From assembly GCA_937922675.1 (NCBI GenBank), contig CALAJN010000005.1, forward strand, positions 186,001-250,000: DNA of 64,000 bases. Reading direction: 5' to 3'. Below, one piece after another: positions 36,733 to 45,613 of this stretch (its first letter is position 1; every line of letters starts with the position of its first letter). Position numbers and translations under genes: made by a program. Origin of the DNA: an uncultured Granulosicoccaceae bacterium. GTDB taxonomy: Bacteria > Pseudomonadota > Gammaproteobacteria > Granulosicoccales > Granulosicoccaceae. Below the pieces are notes generated by a model. It saw only the letters and a list, made by a program, of their open reading frames with translations. It had not been told where the DNA came from and did no database searches.

Positions 36733-37935
36733 TCAGTCCGAACCGGTTTTGAAGCCCTGTTCCTGGCGGGCCAGTGGCCACATCGCGATGATCCCGGCAA
36801 CAGGCCCCAAGGCCAGTATCAAGAAAGTGGCCGGCCAACCAACAAGTCCTGCTACGGCGGGGACGGCCTGAACGGTAAACACCGTCAGTGCAAACCCGAG
36901 CGAGGTCTGCAACGTCATCAAGCTGCCTGCCTTCTCGGGCGGGGCTGCGTCTGCAACCAATGCTGAAAACTGTGCTGAGTCAGGGATAACCGATGCCCCC
37001 CACAACAAGGTTGCAAGAAACATCAGCCAAACCGGTCCGCCAAAAGCCGCTGCCGAAGCAACGGCTGAGGCAGCACTGATGCTCATCACCAGAATCGTCA
37101 ACCTCGCCTTGCCAATCCTGTCGGCCATGCGTCCGGCCATCGGGCACAGCAACGCGCCGCTGCCAATTGCCACAAAGGCTGTAAGGCGCGCCAGGGATTC
37201 TGCATCAGCGGACGGCATCTGCAATTGATACGAGGCGAGCAGTGCCACGCTGATCCAGGCCCACATGGCATAGAGCTCCCACATGTGGCCGAGGTAGCCC
37301 AGAAACGCACGACGAACAACACGGTCGCGCCAGGCCAGGACAACAGCAGAGGCATCGAAGCGCGGCGACACTGCATGGTGCGGCCCCAGTTGTGTAAGTA
37401 GTACCAGCAAACCGCCAAGGGCTGCCAGTGCCGAGGCAACCAGTGTGGTGGTGCGCCAGTCGCCTCCACCGAGCCACGCAAGCCCATGCGGCATGGCTGT
37501 GCCCAATGTCAGACCGCCAACGAGTAATCCGACCAGCCAGCCACGATCACTGGTGCCCCACCCGACCGCGATCTTCATACCGACCGGATACACGCCGGCG
37601 AGACAGAGGCCCACGACCAGCCGACCGAGGATCGCAAGCGCACTGTCAGCTGGCACAACCATCAGCGACGCGTTGCCCAGCGCAGCCAGAATCGCACACA
37701 ACGCGAACAGCCGCCGGGGATCTACCCGGTCCGCAAGCCCTGTAATGGCGATGCCAAGCGCACCCAACACAAATCCTGCAGAAACGGACGAGCTCAGGTA
37801 CACCGCACGGCGGTCAGAGAGGCCAGTCTCTGCAACCAGATCGGTAAGCACCGCCGCAGAGACAAACCACAAGGTCATGGCCATGACCTCAGCTGTGACA
37901 AGCAATCCGATTGAGCGTGATTTACTCGTCAACAC
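36733..37935 (-). CDS. Major facilitator superfamily transporter
   Basis: A 400-residue inner-membrane carrier with about twelve hydrophobic segments; two six-helix halves are separated by a cytosolic loop near residue 190-210. The loop after helix 2 carries a modified MFS motif (GLADRVDPRRLFAL), and its second-half counterpart is GRMADRIGKARLTIL. Charged residues are sparse in helices. The substrate cannot be deduced; the nearest neighbour on the opposite strand is glutaryl-CoA dehydrogenase. The start is GTG at 37935 with AGGA upstream. It ends 10 bp from the convergent barrel gene. Confidence 0.85.
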   Translation of the reverse strand: MLTSKSRSIGLLVTAEVMAMTLWFVSAAVLTDLVAETGLSDRRAVYLSSSVSAGFVLGALGIAITGLADRVDPRRLFALCAILAALGNASLMVVPADSALAILGRLVVGLCLAGVYPVGMKIAVGWGTSDRGWLVGLLVGGLTLGTAMPHGLAWLGGGDWRTTTLVASALAALGGLLVLLTQLGPHHAVSPRFDASAVVLAWRDRVVRRAFLGYLGHMWELYAMWAWISVALLASYQLQMPSADAESLARLTAFVAIGSGALLCPMAGRMADRIGKARLTILVMSISAASAVASAAAFGGPVWLMFLATLLWGASVIPDSAQFSALVADAAPPEKAGSLMTLQTSLGFALTVFTVQAVPAVAGLVGWPATFLILALGPVAGIIAMWPLARQEQGFKTGSD

Positions 37936-38097
37936 CGTGTCCTGTACGCAGGCAATGTACCCACTAGTGCGCGAAGTGTCGCAAGACCGGACCTGCCCGA
38001 GAGCCGATGTTAGCGTTTATGCCGGCTGCCCACAGGTAGACTGCACGCGTACATCGTGGAACAGCTGTTCGATACCCGTCCATCACCGTCTCACTCT

Positions 38098-39339
38098 ATG
38101 CACGCACAAGCTACCTCGACCGACGTCTCATCACAAACACCCGATACTGCACGCGCCAAACCGGCAAGGCCTGTCTGGCAGGATCTGGCCTTGCTCGATC
38201 AGCAGCTTAGCGACGATGAACGCCTGATTCGCGACACCGCGCACGAGTACTGTCAACACAAATTGCTCCCACGAGTCGTGGCAGCCAACCGGCACGAACG
38301 ATTCGACCGCGAGATACTCAGCGAGTTCGGCGAACTGGGATTACTCGGTATGACCTTGCCAGACACCTACGGGTGTGCTGACGCAAGCTACGTAGCCTAC
38401 GGGCTGGTTGCACGTGAAGTGGAACGCGTGGATTCTGGATACCGCTCCGCGATGTCCGTGCAATCCTCGCTGGTGATGCATCCGATATTCGCCTATGGCA
38501 GCGAGGCACAACGGCAACACTATCTGCCCAAACTGGCCACGGGAGAATGGGTCGGGTGTTTTGGTCTGACCGAACCGGATCACGGCTCGGATCCCGCTTC
38601 GATGATCACACGGGCACGCAAGAGCGATAGTGGCTATGTGCTGAACGGCGCCAAGAACTGGATCACCAACTCACCGATTGCCGATGTCTGCGTGGTGTGG
38701 GCAAAATCCGAGGCGCACGATGACAAGATCCGTGGATTTCTCGTTGATCGAGACACACCGGGGCTGGCCACGCCAAAGATCGACGGCAAGTTCAGCTTGC
38801 GCGCCTCCGTCACCGGCATGATCCAGCTGAGTGATGTTGAGGTCGGTGAAGACAAGCTCCTGCCTGATGCATCCGGACTTGCAGGCCCATTTGGCTGCCT
38901 TAATCGTGCACGCTACGGTATCTCATGGGGTGCGCTGGGAGCGGCTGAAGCGTGTTGGCATCAGGCGCGCAGCTATACCATGGAGCGCAAGCAGTTTGGC
39001 AAGCCACTGGCGGCCAATCAGTTGATACAAAAAAAGCTCGCCGACATGCAAACCGAGATCACGCTCGGACTACAAGGCAGTTTGCGGCTCGGCCGCTTGA
39101 TGGATGAGCATGCTGCAAGCGCTGAATTGATCTCGTTGATGAAACGCAACAATGCAGGCAAGGCACTGGACATCGCCCGCACTGCGCGAGACATGCTTGG
39201 CGGCAATGGTGTCTCTGATGAATATCACATCATCAGGCATCTGATGAACCTTGAGGCAGTCAACACCTACGAGGGCACCCACGATGTGCATGCGCTGATT
39301 CTCGGCCGCGCACAAACAGACCTGCAGGCGTTCTTTTGA
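38098..39339 (+). CDS. gcdH: Glutaryl-CoA dehydrogenase
   Basis: GcdH oxidises and decarboxylates glutaryl-CoA to crotonyl-CoA in lysine, tryptophan and glutarate breakdown. The acyl-CoA dehydrogenase fold shows [15 protein letters not shown] and [20 protein letters not shown]. The GcdH-specific region SFRA-like appears as [13 protein letters not shown], and [16 protein letters not shown] leads into the helical domain. The catalytic Glu lies in [16 protein letters not shown]. From the ATG at 38098 the protein has 413 residues; a GTG at 38056 would add 14. Its TGA overlaps the ATG of the next gene. Confidence 0.93.
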   Translation: MHAQATSTDVSSQTPDTARAKPARPVWQDLALLDQQLSDDERLIRDTAHEYCQHKLLPRVVAANRHERFDREILSEFGELGLLGMTLPDTYGCADASYVAYGLVAREVERVDSGYRSAMSVQSSLVMHPIFAYGSEAQRQHYLPKLATGEWVGCFGLTEPDHGSDPASMITRARKSDSGYVLNGAKNWITNSPIADVCVVWAKSEAHDDKIRGFLVDRDTPGLATPKIDGKFSLRASVTGMIQLSDVEVGEDKLLPDASGLAGPFGCLNRARYGISWGALGAAEACWHQARSYTMERKQFGKPLAANQLIQKKLADMQTEITLGLQGSLRLGRLMDEHAASAELISLMKRNNAGKALDIARTARDMLGGNGVSDEYHIIRHLMNLEAVNTYEGTHDVHALILGRAQTDLQAFF

Positions 39340-40757
39340 TGAATGACATTGCACAGCTTGCCCGGCAGTTTCAGGCTGTCGTCGGCCCTGAGGGGGTGGT
39401 GACAGGCGATGCCCTGGCCGAGCGCTCGGCACACGCATGGCACCCTGAGCCGCTGCTGGCCAAAATCCTGGTGCGCCCGAACAATGTGCAATCACTTGCG
39501 GACGTGGTCAGAATCTGCCACGCAAACAAGCAGCCTGTGGTGACACATGGCGGGCTGACCGGGCTTGTCAGAGGCACCGAAAGTGGCCCGGCCGATGTCA
39601 TCATATCGCTCGAGAAACTCGATGCTATCGAGGCCATTGATCCTGTTGGCCGGACGATCACCGTACAAGCCGGCGCGGTGCTGGAAAATGTGCAAGCGGC
39701 TGTGGCAGAACATCAGCTGCAGCTCGGTCTGGATCTTGGTGCGCGCGGCTCATGCTCCATCGGCGGCAACATCTCGACCAATGCTGGCGGCCTCTCTGTC
39801 TTGCGTCACGGCATGACGCGTGAGCAGGTGCTGGGCCTTGAAGCAGTATTGGCAGATGGGACCATCGTGTCATCGATGAATACGCTGATCAAGAACAACA
39901 CCGGCATTGATCTGAAGCAGCTGTTCATCGGTACCGAGGGCACTCTGGGTGTGGTCACACGAGCGGTGCTCAAGTTGCGCCCGGCGACGCCGCATTCACG
40001 GACCCTGCTGGCCGCGTGCGAGCGGTTTGATCAGGTGTCAGGCTTGCTTGCTCACCTCGACGCTTCTCTCAACGGTTCTCTGTCCGCTTATGAGGTGCTG
40101 TGGAATGAGTTCTATCAATTGAACACGGACCCTCAATACGAGGGCCATGTCGAGGCGCCACTATCGCGTGACTTTCCTCTCTACGTGATTGCCGAGGCAA
40201 GCAGTGCGTCGCTGGAGGCACTTGAACAGCAGTTTGACAAGGCGGCAGAACAGTCCATGGAGAGGGGGTTGATTGTTGACGCTGTGCTCCCGCAATCCGA
40301 GGCCGAGCGCTTGCGCATCTGGCGCCTGCGTGAAAACGTGGACACCCAACGTCTGCACACCCCGGGCTTTACCTATGACGTGAGCCTGCCCATCGCTGCC
40401 ATGCCTGACTACCTGCATGCAGTCGAGTCACGCCTGAAAGAGCGTTGGCCTGAACTGACGTTCTACGTGTATGGGCACCTCGCAGACGGCAATCTGCATC
40501 TGTTCGCGGCACCCTTTGCCATCGGTACGCAGCCGCCTGCAGGTACTGATATCGATGCATGGCATCGCGAGTGCAGCGATATCGTATACGCGCCCCTGCA
40601 GGCGATTGGTGGATCCATATCAGCAGAGCACGGCATTGGGCTCAGCAAGAAGCGTTGGTTGTCCCTCTCGCGTAGCCCGCAAGAGCTGGATCTGATGCGT
40701 CGTCTGAAGGCAACGCTCGATCCGGAGCAACTACTCAATCGCGGTCTGATCGTCTGA
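39339..40757 (+). CDS. FAD-linked D-2-hydroxyglutarate dehydrogenase-like oxidoreductase
   Basis: A 472-residue flavoprotein of the VAO/GlcD group. The FAD-binding domain shows VTHGGLTGLVRGTES, LGARGSCSIGGNISTNAGG and KNNTGIDLKQLFIGTEGTLG; the C-terminal cap domain ends with YGHLADGNLHLF and ISAEHGIGLSKK. This set fits D-2-hydroxyglutarate or D-lactate dehydrogenases. The ATG overlaps the gcdH stop by one base (TGATG), so the two proteins are probably made together, favouring a C5-dicarboxylate role. Substrate is inferred, not shown. The 3' neighbour, an AEC transporter, begins 18 bp later. Confidence 0.85.
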   Translation: MNDIAQLARQFQAVVGPEGVVTGDALAERSAHAWHPEPLLAKILVRPNNVQSLADVVRICHANKQPVVTHGGLTGLVRGTESGPADVIISLEKLDAIEAIDPVGRTITVQAGAVLENVQAAVAEHQLQLGLDLGARGSCSIGGNISTNAGGLSVLRHGMTREQVLGLEAVLADGTIVSSMNTLIKNNTGIDLKQLFIGTEGTLGVVTRAVLKLRPATPHSRTLLAACERFDQVSGLLAHLDASLNGSLSAYEVLWNEFYQLNTDPQYEGHVEAPLSRDFPLYVIAEASSASLEALEQQFDKAAEQSMERGLIVDAVLPQSEAERLRIWRLRENVDTQRLHTPGFTYDVSLPIAAMPDYLHAVESRLKERWPELTFYVYGHLADGNLHLFAAPFAIGTQPPAGTDIDAWHRECSDIVYAPLQAIGGSISAEHGIGLSKKRWLSLSRSPQELDLMRRLKATLDPEQLLNRGLIV

Positions 40758-40775
40758 CCCGATAGCAGATCCAGC

Positions 40776-41720
40776 ATGCTTGCCATCGCTGCACTGATAT
40801 TGCCGCTGTTCTCGCTGATCCTGATCGGCTATGTCGCGGCCAGACTACTGCGCCTGCCGATAGAGGGCCTGGCATGGATGAACGCCTTTGTCATCTGGGT
40901 TGCCTTGCCGCCCCTGTTCTTCAATCTCTTGAGTGTCACGCCGGTTGAGGAGTTTGGAAACGCGGGGTTTTTCCTCACCACAACCACGACCACCTTCTTG
41001 ATCATGCTCGTGTGCTTTTGTATCGCAAGAGTGCTGCGCAAGAGCGACACACGCGCCTCGACTATCCAGGGTTTGGCTGCGGGTTACGGCAATATCGGCT
41101 ACCTGGGACCGCCCTTGGCAGTGGCTGCCTTCGGGCCGGCGGCAGGCGTACCGGTCGCGCTGATCTTCTGTTTTGAAAACGCCATGCACTTCACCCTTGC
41201 ACCTTTGATGATGTCGACAGGTGACAAGCAGCGGCAACACCCGTGGCGATTGTTGGCAGGCATCCTCAAGCGCATAGTGTGTCACCCCTTCATCCTTGCA
41301 ACGCTGGTGGGTGTTGCAGCAGCGTTTACCGGTTTTCGCCCTGCAGCTCCTGTGCAACAGGTGCTCGACACGCTTGCCAATGCGGCAGCACCGTGCGCCC
41401 TGTTTGTGATGGGCGTGACCGCCGCGTTGCGACCACTGCGACGCGTACCCATCGAGCTGAGCTGGCTGATTCCGGTCAAGCTCGTGGTGCACCCCTTGCT
41501 CGTTTGGTTTGCTGTCACTCACTTCACTGACGTTGACACCGTCTGGCTGTATTCAGCGGTGCTACTCGCTGCCCTGCCTACCGCTACCAATGTCTTCGTG
41601 CTGGCTCAGCAGTATTCAGTGTGGGAAGAGCGCGCATCAAGCGCCGTTGTGCTGTCCACCTTGCTGTCGATCCCGACGATTACGCTGGTGCTCTATCTCC
41701 TGGGCACGGGCGCAGCCTGA
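40776..41720 (+). CDS. AEC (auxin efflux carrier) family transporter
   Basis: A 314-residue membrane protein with about ten hydrophobic segments in two five-helix halves. The GYGNIGYLGPPLAVAAFG segment is the conserved asparagine/glycine-rich motif of the AEC fold, and ALFVMGVTAALRP is its counterpart in the second half. AEC carriers in bacteria move malate, malonate or related carboxylates. Position at the end of the gcdH operon suggests an organic acid, which is inference. Its last 28 bp overlap the convergent MFS gene. Confidence 0.85.
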   Translation: MLAIAALILPLFSLILIGYVAARLLRLPIEGLAWMNAFVIWVALPPLFFNLLSVTPVEEFGNAGFFLTTTTTTFLIMLVCFCIARVLRKSDTRASTIQGLAAGYGNIGYLGPPLAVAAFGPAAGVPVALIFCFENAMHFTLAPLMMSTGDKQRQHPWRLLAGILKRIVCHPFILATLVGVAAAFTGFRPAAPVQQVLDTLANAAAPCALFVMGVTAALRPLRRVPIELSWLIPVKLVVHPLLVWFAVTHFTDVDTVWLYSAVLLAALPTATNVFVLAQQYSVWEERASSAVVLSTLLSIPTITLVLYLLGTGAA

Positions 41721-42991
41721 TCTGCCCACCTCACTGCACGTGCCTGCAGATGACGTGCAGCGATGGTCATGGCAATAGAGGCCAGCAGGCAATACACCGA
41801 CATGCCGAGCAGTTGCCGATCAAACGCAATTCCCAGATCTATCAGTGTGCCGGTCAATCCGGGACCGAGAGCCGATGACATGACCATGCCTGCAAAAACC
41901 AGCGATCGCACAGCACCCAGGTGCACCGTTCCATAGAGCTCTGGCCACAAGGTGCCAAACACGCTGGAGGAAACTCCGTATGAGATGCCGAGCAGTGCCA
42001 TGAACCACCACGCACCGGCCAGCGCATCCACGACCCCCAGCAGCAAACAGGCAATGGCGAGCGGTACCAAAAACAACGGTAGTAGCCGCACCGTGCCAAT
42101 CGCATCAATCAAGCGGCCGCTGATCAGGCCTACCAACACCGTACATACCGCCATCAGCGAGAACGCACGGGCTATCAAGGAGCCAGGCCATCCTTTGATC
42201 TCGGCGAGGTGCACCTGATGGAAGAATACGGACGTACCGATAAAGGCGGGTGCGAGAACGCCACCAATGACCAACCAGAAAAGTGGATCGCGTAGCACTT
42301 CGGCACGTGTCCAGTGGCGCCCGCGATGCGGGTAAGCGGTATCGCTTGCACTCGGCGTGCGCGGCACCGCAAGCAGCGTGCTGGCACAGGGCAAGGTCAG
42401 CAAGACCAGCACCACAGCCGCGCCCGCCCATATCAAACGCCAGTCGTACACGGCGAGCAGACTGACCACCACGATTGGCAGGACGCCCTCACCCAGTTGG
42501 TAGCCGGTAGCGGTCAGTGACACGGCTCGCCCGCGCTCTGCCACAAACCAGCGCCCCATGGCGGTCATTGCCACATGAGACAACATGCCCTGCCCGAACA
42601 GTCGCAATCCAAACAGTGCCAATGCCAGGGTGAATGCTCCGCCCGAGACCGACATCAGCACCCCAGCCGTCGCAAGACTCAGGATCGAAATCAAGGCGAC
42701 CGGTCGCGGCGTCCAGACATCCATGATCCTGCCGAGCCATACCAGGGTGATGGCACTTGCGAGCGTGGCGAGCATGTACAACACCCCGAATTGCCCATGA
42801 CTGAGGGCAAATTCGCTACGAATCTGCCCGGCAAACAGGGCAATGAAGTAGGTCTGGCCGACGCCGGATGAAAAGGTCAGGAGCAACCCGGCGGCGAGCC
42901 AACGTGCGTTGCGACACAGGAACCGGGTATAGTCGTGGAGTCCGGAGGATAAATCCGCTATCATCCATGGTTTGTAGTTGCCCTCACGCAT
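41693..42991 (-). CDS. Major facilitator superfamily transporter
   Basis: A 432-residue carrier with about twelve hydrophobic segments. The loop after helix 2 is WLGRIMDVWTPRPVALI, a variant of the MFS motif, and the second half has GLISGRLIDAIGTVRLLPL. The general pattern is that of the monocarboxylate/oxalate-formate group (opening GVGQTYFIALFAGQIRSEF). The ATG at 42991 has alternatives inside the first 10 residues (42964). The gene is monocistronic on the minus strand. Substrate unknown. Confidence 0.83.
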   Translation of the reverse strand: MREGNYKPWMIADLSSGLHDYTRFLCRNARWLAAGLLLTFSSGVGQTYFIALFAGQIRSEFALSHGQFGVLYMLATLASAITLVWLGRIMDVWTPRPVALISILSLATAGVLMSVSGGAFTLALALFGLRLFGQGMLSHVAMTAMGRWFVAERGRAVSLTATGYQLGEGVLPIVVVSLLAVYDWRLIWAGAAVVLVLLTLPCASTLLAVPRTPSASDTAYPHRGRHWTRAEVLRDPLFWLVIGGVLAPAFIGTSVFFHQVHLAEIKGWPGSLIARAFSLMAVCTVLVGLISGRLIDAIGTVRLLPLFLVPLAIACLLLGVVDALAGAWWFMALLGISYGVSSSVFGTLWPELYGTVHLGAVRSLVFAGMVMSSALGPGLTGTLIDLGIAFDRQLLGMSVYCLLASIAMTIAARHLQARAVRWADQAAPVPRR

Positions 42992-43334
42992 GAGCGCTTG
43001 GCTTTCTGTACAGGGCGAACGCAGGATGAGATCGTGTTACCCGCTCAAATGCACGTATAAAATCGCCATTGTGCGCACCCGAAGACTGGTGGCCAATCCC
43101 GCCAGAACTTTTCACGGATCCACAGTTGTTTGTGGATCGTTTTGGACATACAAAAAGCCTGACTTGTTCAAGCCTGTCAACAGACTCCGGGCCGCAGCGC
43201 CCGTGATTTCGGTATCTGTCATCCATTGACTGCCTGCACCTGAACCCCAGCTTTTTTATCCAACCCGGATACCTGGCATCGGCCAACCCCGTCCGTCACC
43301 TGCCGACGGCAGACTTCCCTCAAGAGAAACCTAC
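42992..43334. other. Divergent intergenic region MFS / coiled-coil gene
   Basis: About 340 bp with no supported gene. It should contain promoters for both flanking genes, but no hexamer pair is good enough to name. A stem may form from GGATCC ACAGTTGTTTGT GGATC near 43116-43138. Short frames here lack ribosome-binding sites. Confidence 0.4.
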
Positions 43335-44117
43335 GTGAGTCAAGACGAGAACGAACAACAACTGAGAATCTGGAAGGACCTTGCTATCAGCAAGCAATTG
43401 CTGATGAACGAAGCCGCGTCCGCCCTCAAATTGCAGGACGACTTTGGCGCAGATGACCTGCGTGAAGCTCTGAATCACGCGGTCAAGCGCGCACGCGACG
43501 CTGACGCGGATATCGCAGCCGCACGCAACCGTGCCTCGGAAGAGGTCTCCAGCATGCAGGCCACAGTCAAACAGACCGAAAAGGCCCGCAAGGAAGCAGA
43601 GAACCAGCGCGATCAGGCTCTGGAGGCAAAAAAGAGCGCAGAAGCCTCTTTGGAGACCGGTCGTCTCGACAATGCGGACGCGATCAAGAAAGCCAAGCGC
43701 GACGTCGAAGAAAAGAACCGCGAGCTCAAGGCGATCAATCTTGCCTTGGCCGACACGCCCGAGAACACCGTCAAGAAGCTCAAGCAGCTCAAGAAGCAGA
43801 AGATTGACGAAGCCAATGCGCGCAAGGCTGCCGAGGACGCTGCTCGCAAGCTGAAGAAGGAAAACAAGGAGCAGAAGGACGAGCTCGACACCCTGACCGA
43901 CCTCAAGGAACAGGCCGCGAAACTACTCGCCGCCTATCGCGAATTGGTCGAGTGGGCAGACGACGCTGCCAGCAAATCCGAAGAGCTCGAGGCGGCTCCC
44001 AAGGCAGACGGCAAGTTGCTGTCGGATATCGAGACCTCAACCGGTGCTGCCGATGAGGAAGAGGATGGCAAGGCCAACAAGAAAAAGAAGAGCAAGCGCG
44101 AGGCTGCCACCGCCTGA
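43335..44117 (+). CDS. Uncharacterised coiled-coil protein
   Basis: A 260-residue, highly charged protein without signal or membrane segment. Residues about 45-215 are almost continuous heptads rich in Ala/Glu/Lys (RARDADADIAAARNRASEEV, QTEKARKEAENQRDQALEAK, RKAAEDAARKLKKENKEQKD), and the C-terminus is acidic then lysine-rich (DEEEDGKANKKKKSKREA). No enzyme motif is visible. It begins with GTG at 43335 after AGAGAAA, and its TGA overlaps the ATG of the class II aldolase gene. The coupling suggests shared expression with the following metabolic genes, but a mechanistic link is unknown. Confidence 0.75.
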   Translation: MSQDENEQQLRIWKDLAISKQLLMNEAASALKLQDDFGADDLREALNHAVKRARDADADIAAARNRASEEVSSMQATVKQTEKARKEAENQRDQALEAKKSAEASLETGRLDNADAIKKAKRDVEEKNRELKAINLALADTPENTVKKLKQLKKQKIDEANARKAAEDAARKLKKENKEQKDELDTLTDLKEQAAKLLAAYRELVEWADDAASKSEELEAAPKADGKLLSDIETSTGAADEEEDGKANKKKKSKREAATA

Positions 44118-44854
44118 TGACCTCTGACCGCGAACAGCTCGCGCTGGCGTTTCGTCTGGCCGAGCGGTTCGGGTTTCATGAGGGCATTTGCAATCACTTC
44201 TCGCTGCGGGTGGAGCACGCAGAAGAACGCTATCTGATCAACCCCTACGGCCTGCACTGGTCGGAGATCGAGGCCGACTCGCTGCTCCTGATAGACGGCG
44301 AGGGCTCAATCCTGGAGGGCGTAGGGGAGCTCGAAGATACCGCGCGCTTTATTCATGTAGCAGGCCACAAGGCCAACCCCAGGCACCGAGTACTGTTGCA
44401 CACGCACATGCCCTGGGCCACGGCGCTGACGCTTCTGCCCGAGCCTGCCGGAATGTTGCAGATGGCCCACCAGACAGCCTGCCGTTTCGCTGGCCGCATG
44501 GCACGTGAAAATACCTTTGGCGGGCTTGCTCACGACGATAGCGAGGGCGAACGTCTGGCAAATGCGGCGCGTCAGCAGCCTCTGGTAGACATCACTTTCC
44601 TTGCACACCATGGTGTGATTGTTGGCGGGCCATCGGTCGCCCTCGCCTTCGACGATCTCTACTATCTCGAACGTGCCTGCCGTCAACAGGTCCTCGCCCT
44701 GCAGACCGGGCAGCCGCTGGTATTGCTCGCCGATGACATCGTCGACGACACCGCTCGCCAAACCCAGCGTGATCTTTCGGCCTCGGCCGAGGCACATTTC
44801 GCGGCACTCGGGCGCGTTCTGAAAGCACGTCCCAACCGTGTCATGACGTTCTGA
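44117..44854 (+). CDS. Class II aldolase/adducin family protein
   Basis: A 245-residue member of the zinc-dependent class II aldolase/adducin fold (fuculose-phosphate aldolase relatives). Zinc ligands appear in VLLHTHMPWATAL and in FLAHHGVIVGG, and the entry GFHEGICNHFSLRV matches the family's substrate-binding loop. The ATG overlaps the coiled-coil gene stop by one base, and pxpB begins 12 bp downstream, so the five genes from 43.3 to 47.5 kb are probably one operon. The substrate cannot be assigned; members act on sugar phosphates or hydroxy acids. Confidence 0.87.
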   Translation: MTSDREQLALAFRLAERFGFHEGICNHFSLRVEHAEERYLINPYGLHWSEIEADSLLLIDGEGSILEGVGELEDTARFIHVAGHKANPRHRVLLHTHMPWATALTLLPEPAGMLQMAHQTACRFAGRMARENTFGGLAHDDSEGERLANAARQQPLVDITFLAHHGVIVGGPSVALAFDDLYYLERACRQQVLALQTGQPLVLLADDIVDDTARQTQRDLSASAEAHFAALGRVLKARPNRVMTF

Positions 44855-44866
44855 CAGCAGGGCACC

Positions 44867-45613
44867 GTGCGCATCAAACCCTCTGGTGATCGGGCAATCA
44901 TCGTCGAGTTTGGCGACACGATCGATCCGGCACTGGTGGAACAGGTACGACACCTTGACCATCAGATTGCGAGCGCTCTCGGGAGTGACCCTCACGGTGG
45001 CTTGAAAGGTGTACTCGAGACCGTTCCCACCTTCCGCTCGCTGGCGATCGTGTTTGATCCTCTTGTGACCACGCCGGACGCGGTGGCCGACGCTATTGCC
45101 TCGTTACCGGCAAGCGATGCCACCTCGAGTGTGCGCGAGTACCGATGCTGGAACCTGCCGGTAATCTACGGCGGTGAACACGGGCCTGACCTTGAAGCGG
45201 TTGCACAGGCCGCGAATATCACGCCACAGCAGGTCATCGCTCGACACACCAACACACCGGTGTCGGTCTACCTGCTCGGGTTCATGCCCGGATTTGCCTT
45301 CATGGGCGACACCGACACACGCCTGCATCTACCGAGGCGCACAGAGCCCCGAGTGCGTGTGCCTGCGGGCTCTGTGGGTCTGGCGCTGACCTTGACCGCG
45401 ATCTATCCCTGGCAGAGTCCCGGAGGTTGGCATCTGATCGGGCATTCGCCGGTGCCGCTCTTTGATCCGGATCGAAAGCCTGCGGCGTTGCTCGCACCCG
45501 GCGACAGGGTCCGCTTTCGTGCTGTACAGGCAGATGAGCATCAGGATCTTGTGGCGCAAAGCAGACTGGCAGCCATGGATTTGTCGCAGTTTCTCGAGGT
45601 CACGGATGAGTGA
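44867..45613 (+). CDS. pxpB: 5-oxoprolinase subunit PxpB
   Basis: PxpB (KipI family) forms with PxpC and PxpA the bacterial ATP-dependent 5-oxoprolinase that opens pyroglutamate to glutamate. The 248-residue protein begins with GTG at 44867 (RIKPSGDRAIIVEFGD) and carries the typical cyclophilin-like core VYLLGFMPGFAFMGDTD, RVRVPAGSVGLA and YPWQSPGGWHLIGHSP. It overlaps pxpC by 8 bp. Confidence 0.95.
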   Translation: MRIKPSGDRAIIVEFGDTIDPALVEQVRHLDHQIASALGSDPHGGLKGVLETVPTFRSLAIVFDPLVTTPDAVADAIASLPASDATSSVREYRCWNLPVIYGGEHGPDLEAVAQAANITPQQVIARHTNTPVSVYLLGFMPGFAFMGDTDTRLHLPRRTEPRVRVPAGSVGLALTLTAIYPWQSPGGWHLIGHSPVPLFDPDRKPAALLAPGDRVRFRAVQADEHQDLVAQSRLAAMDLSQFLEVTDE

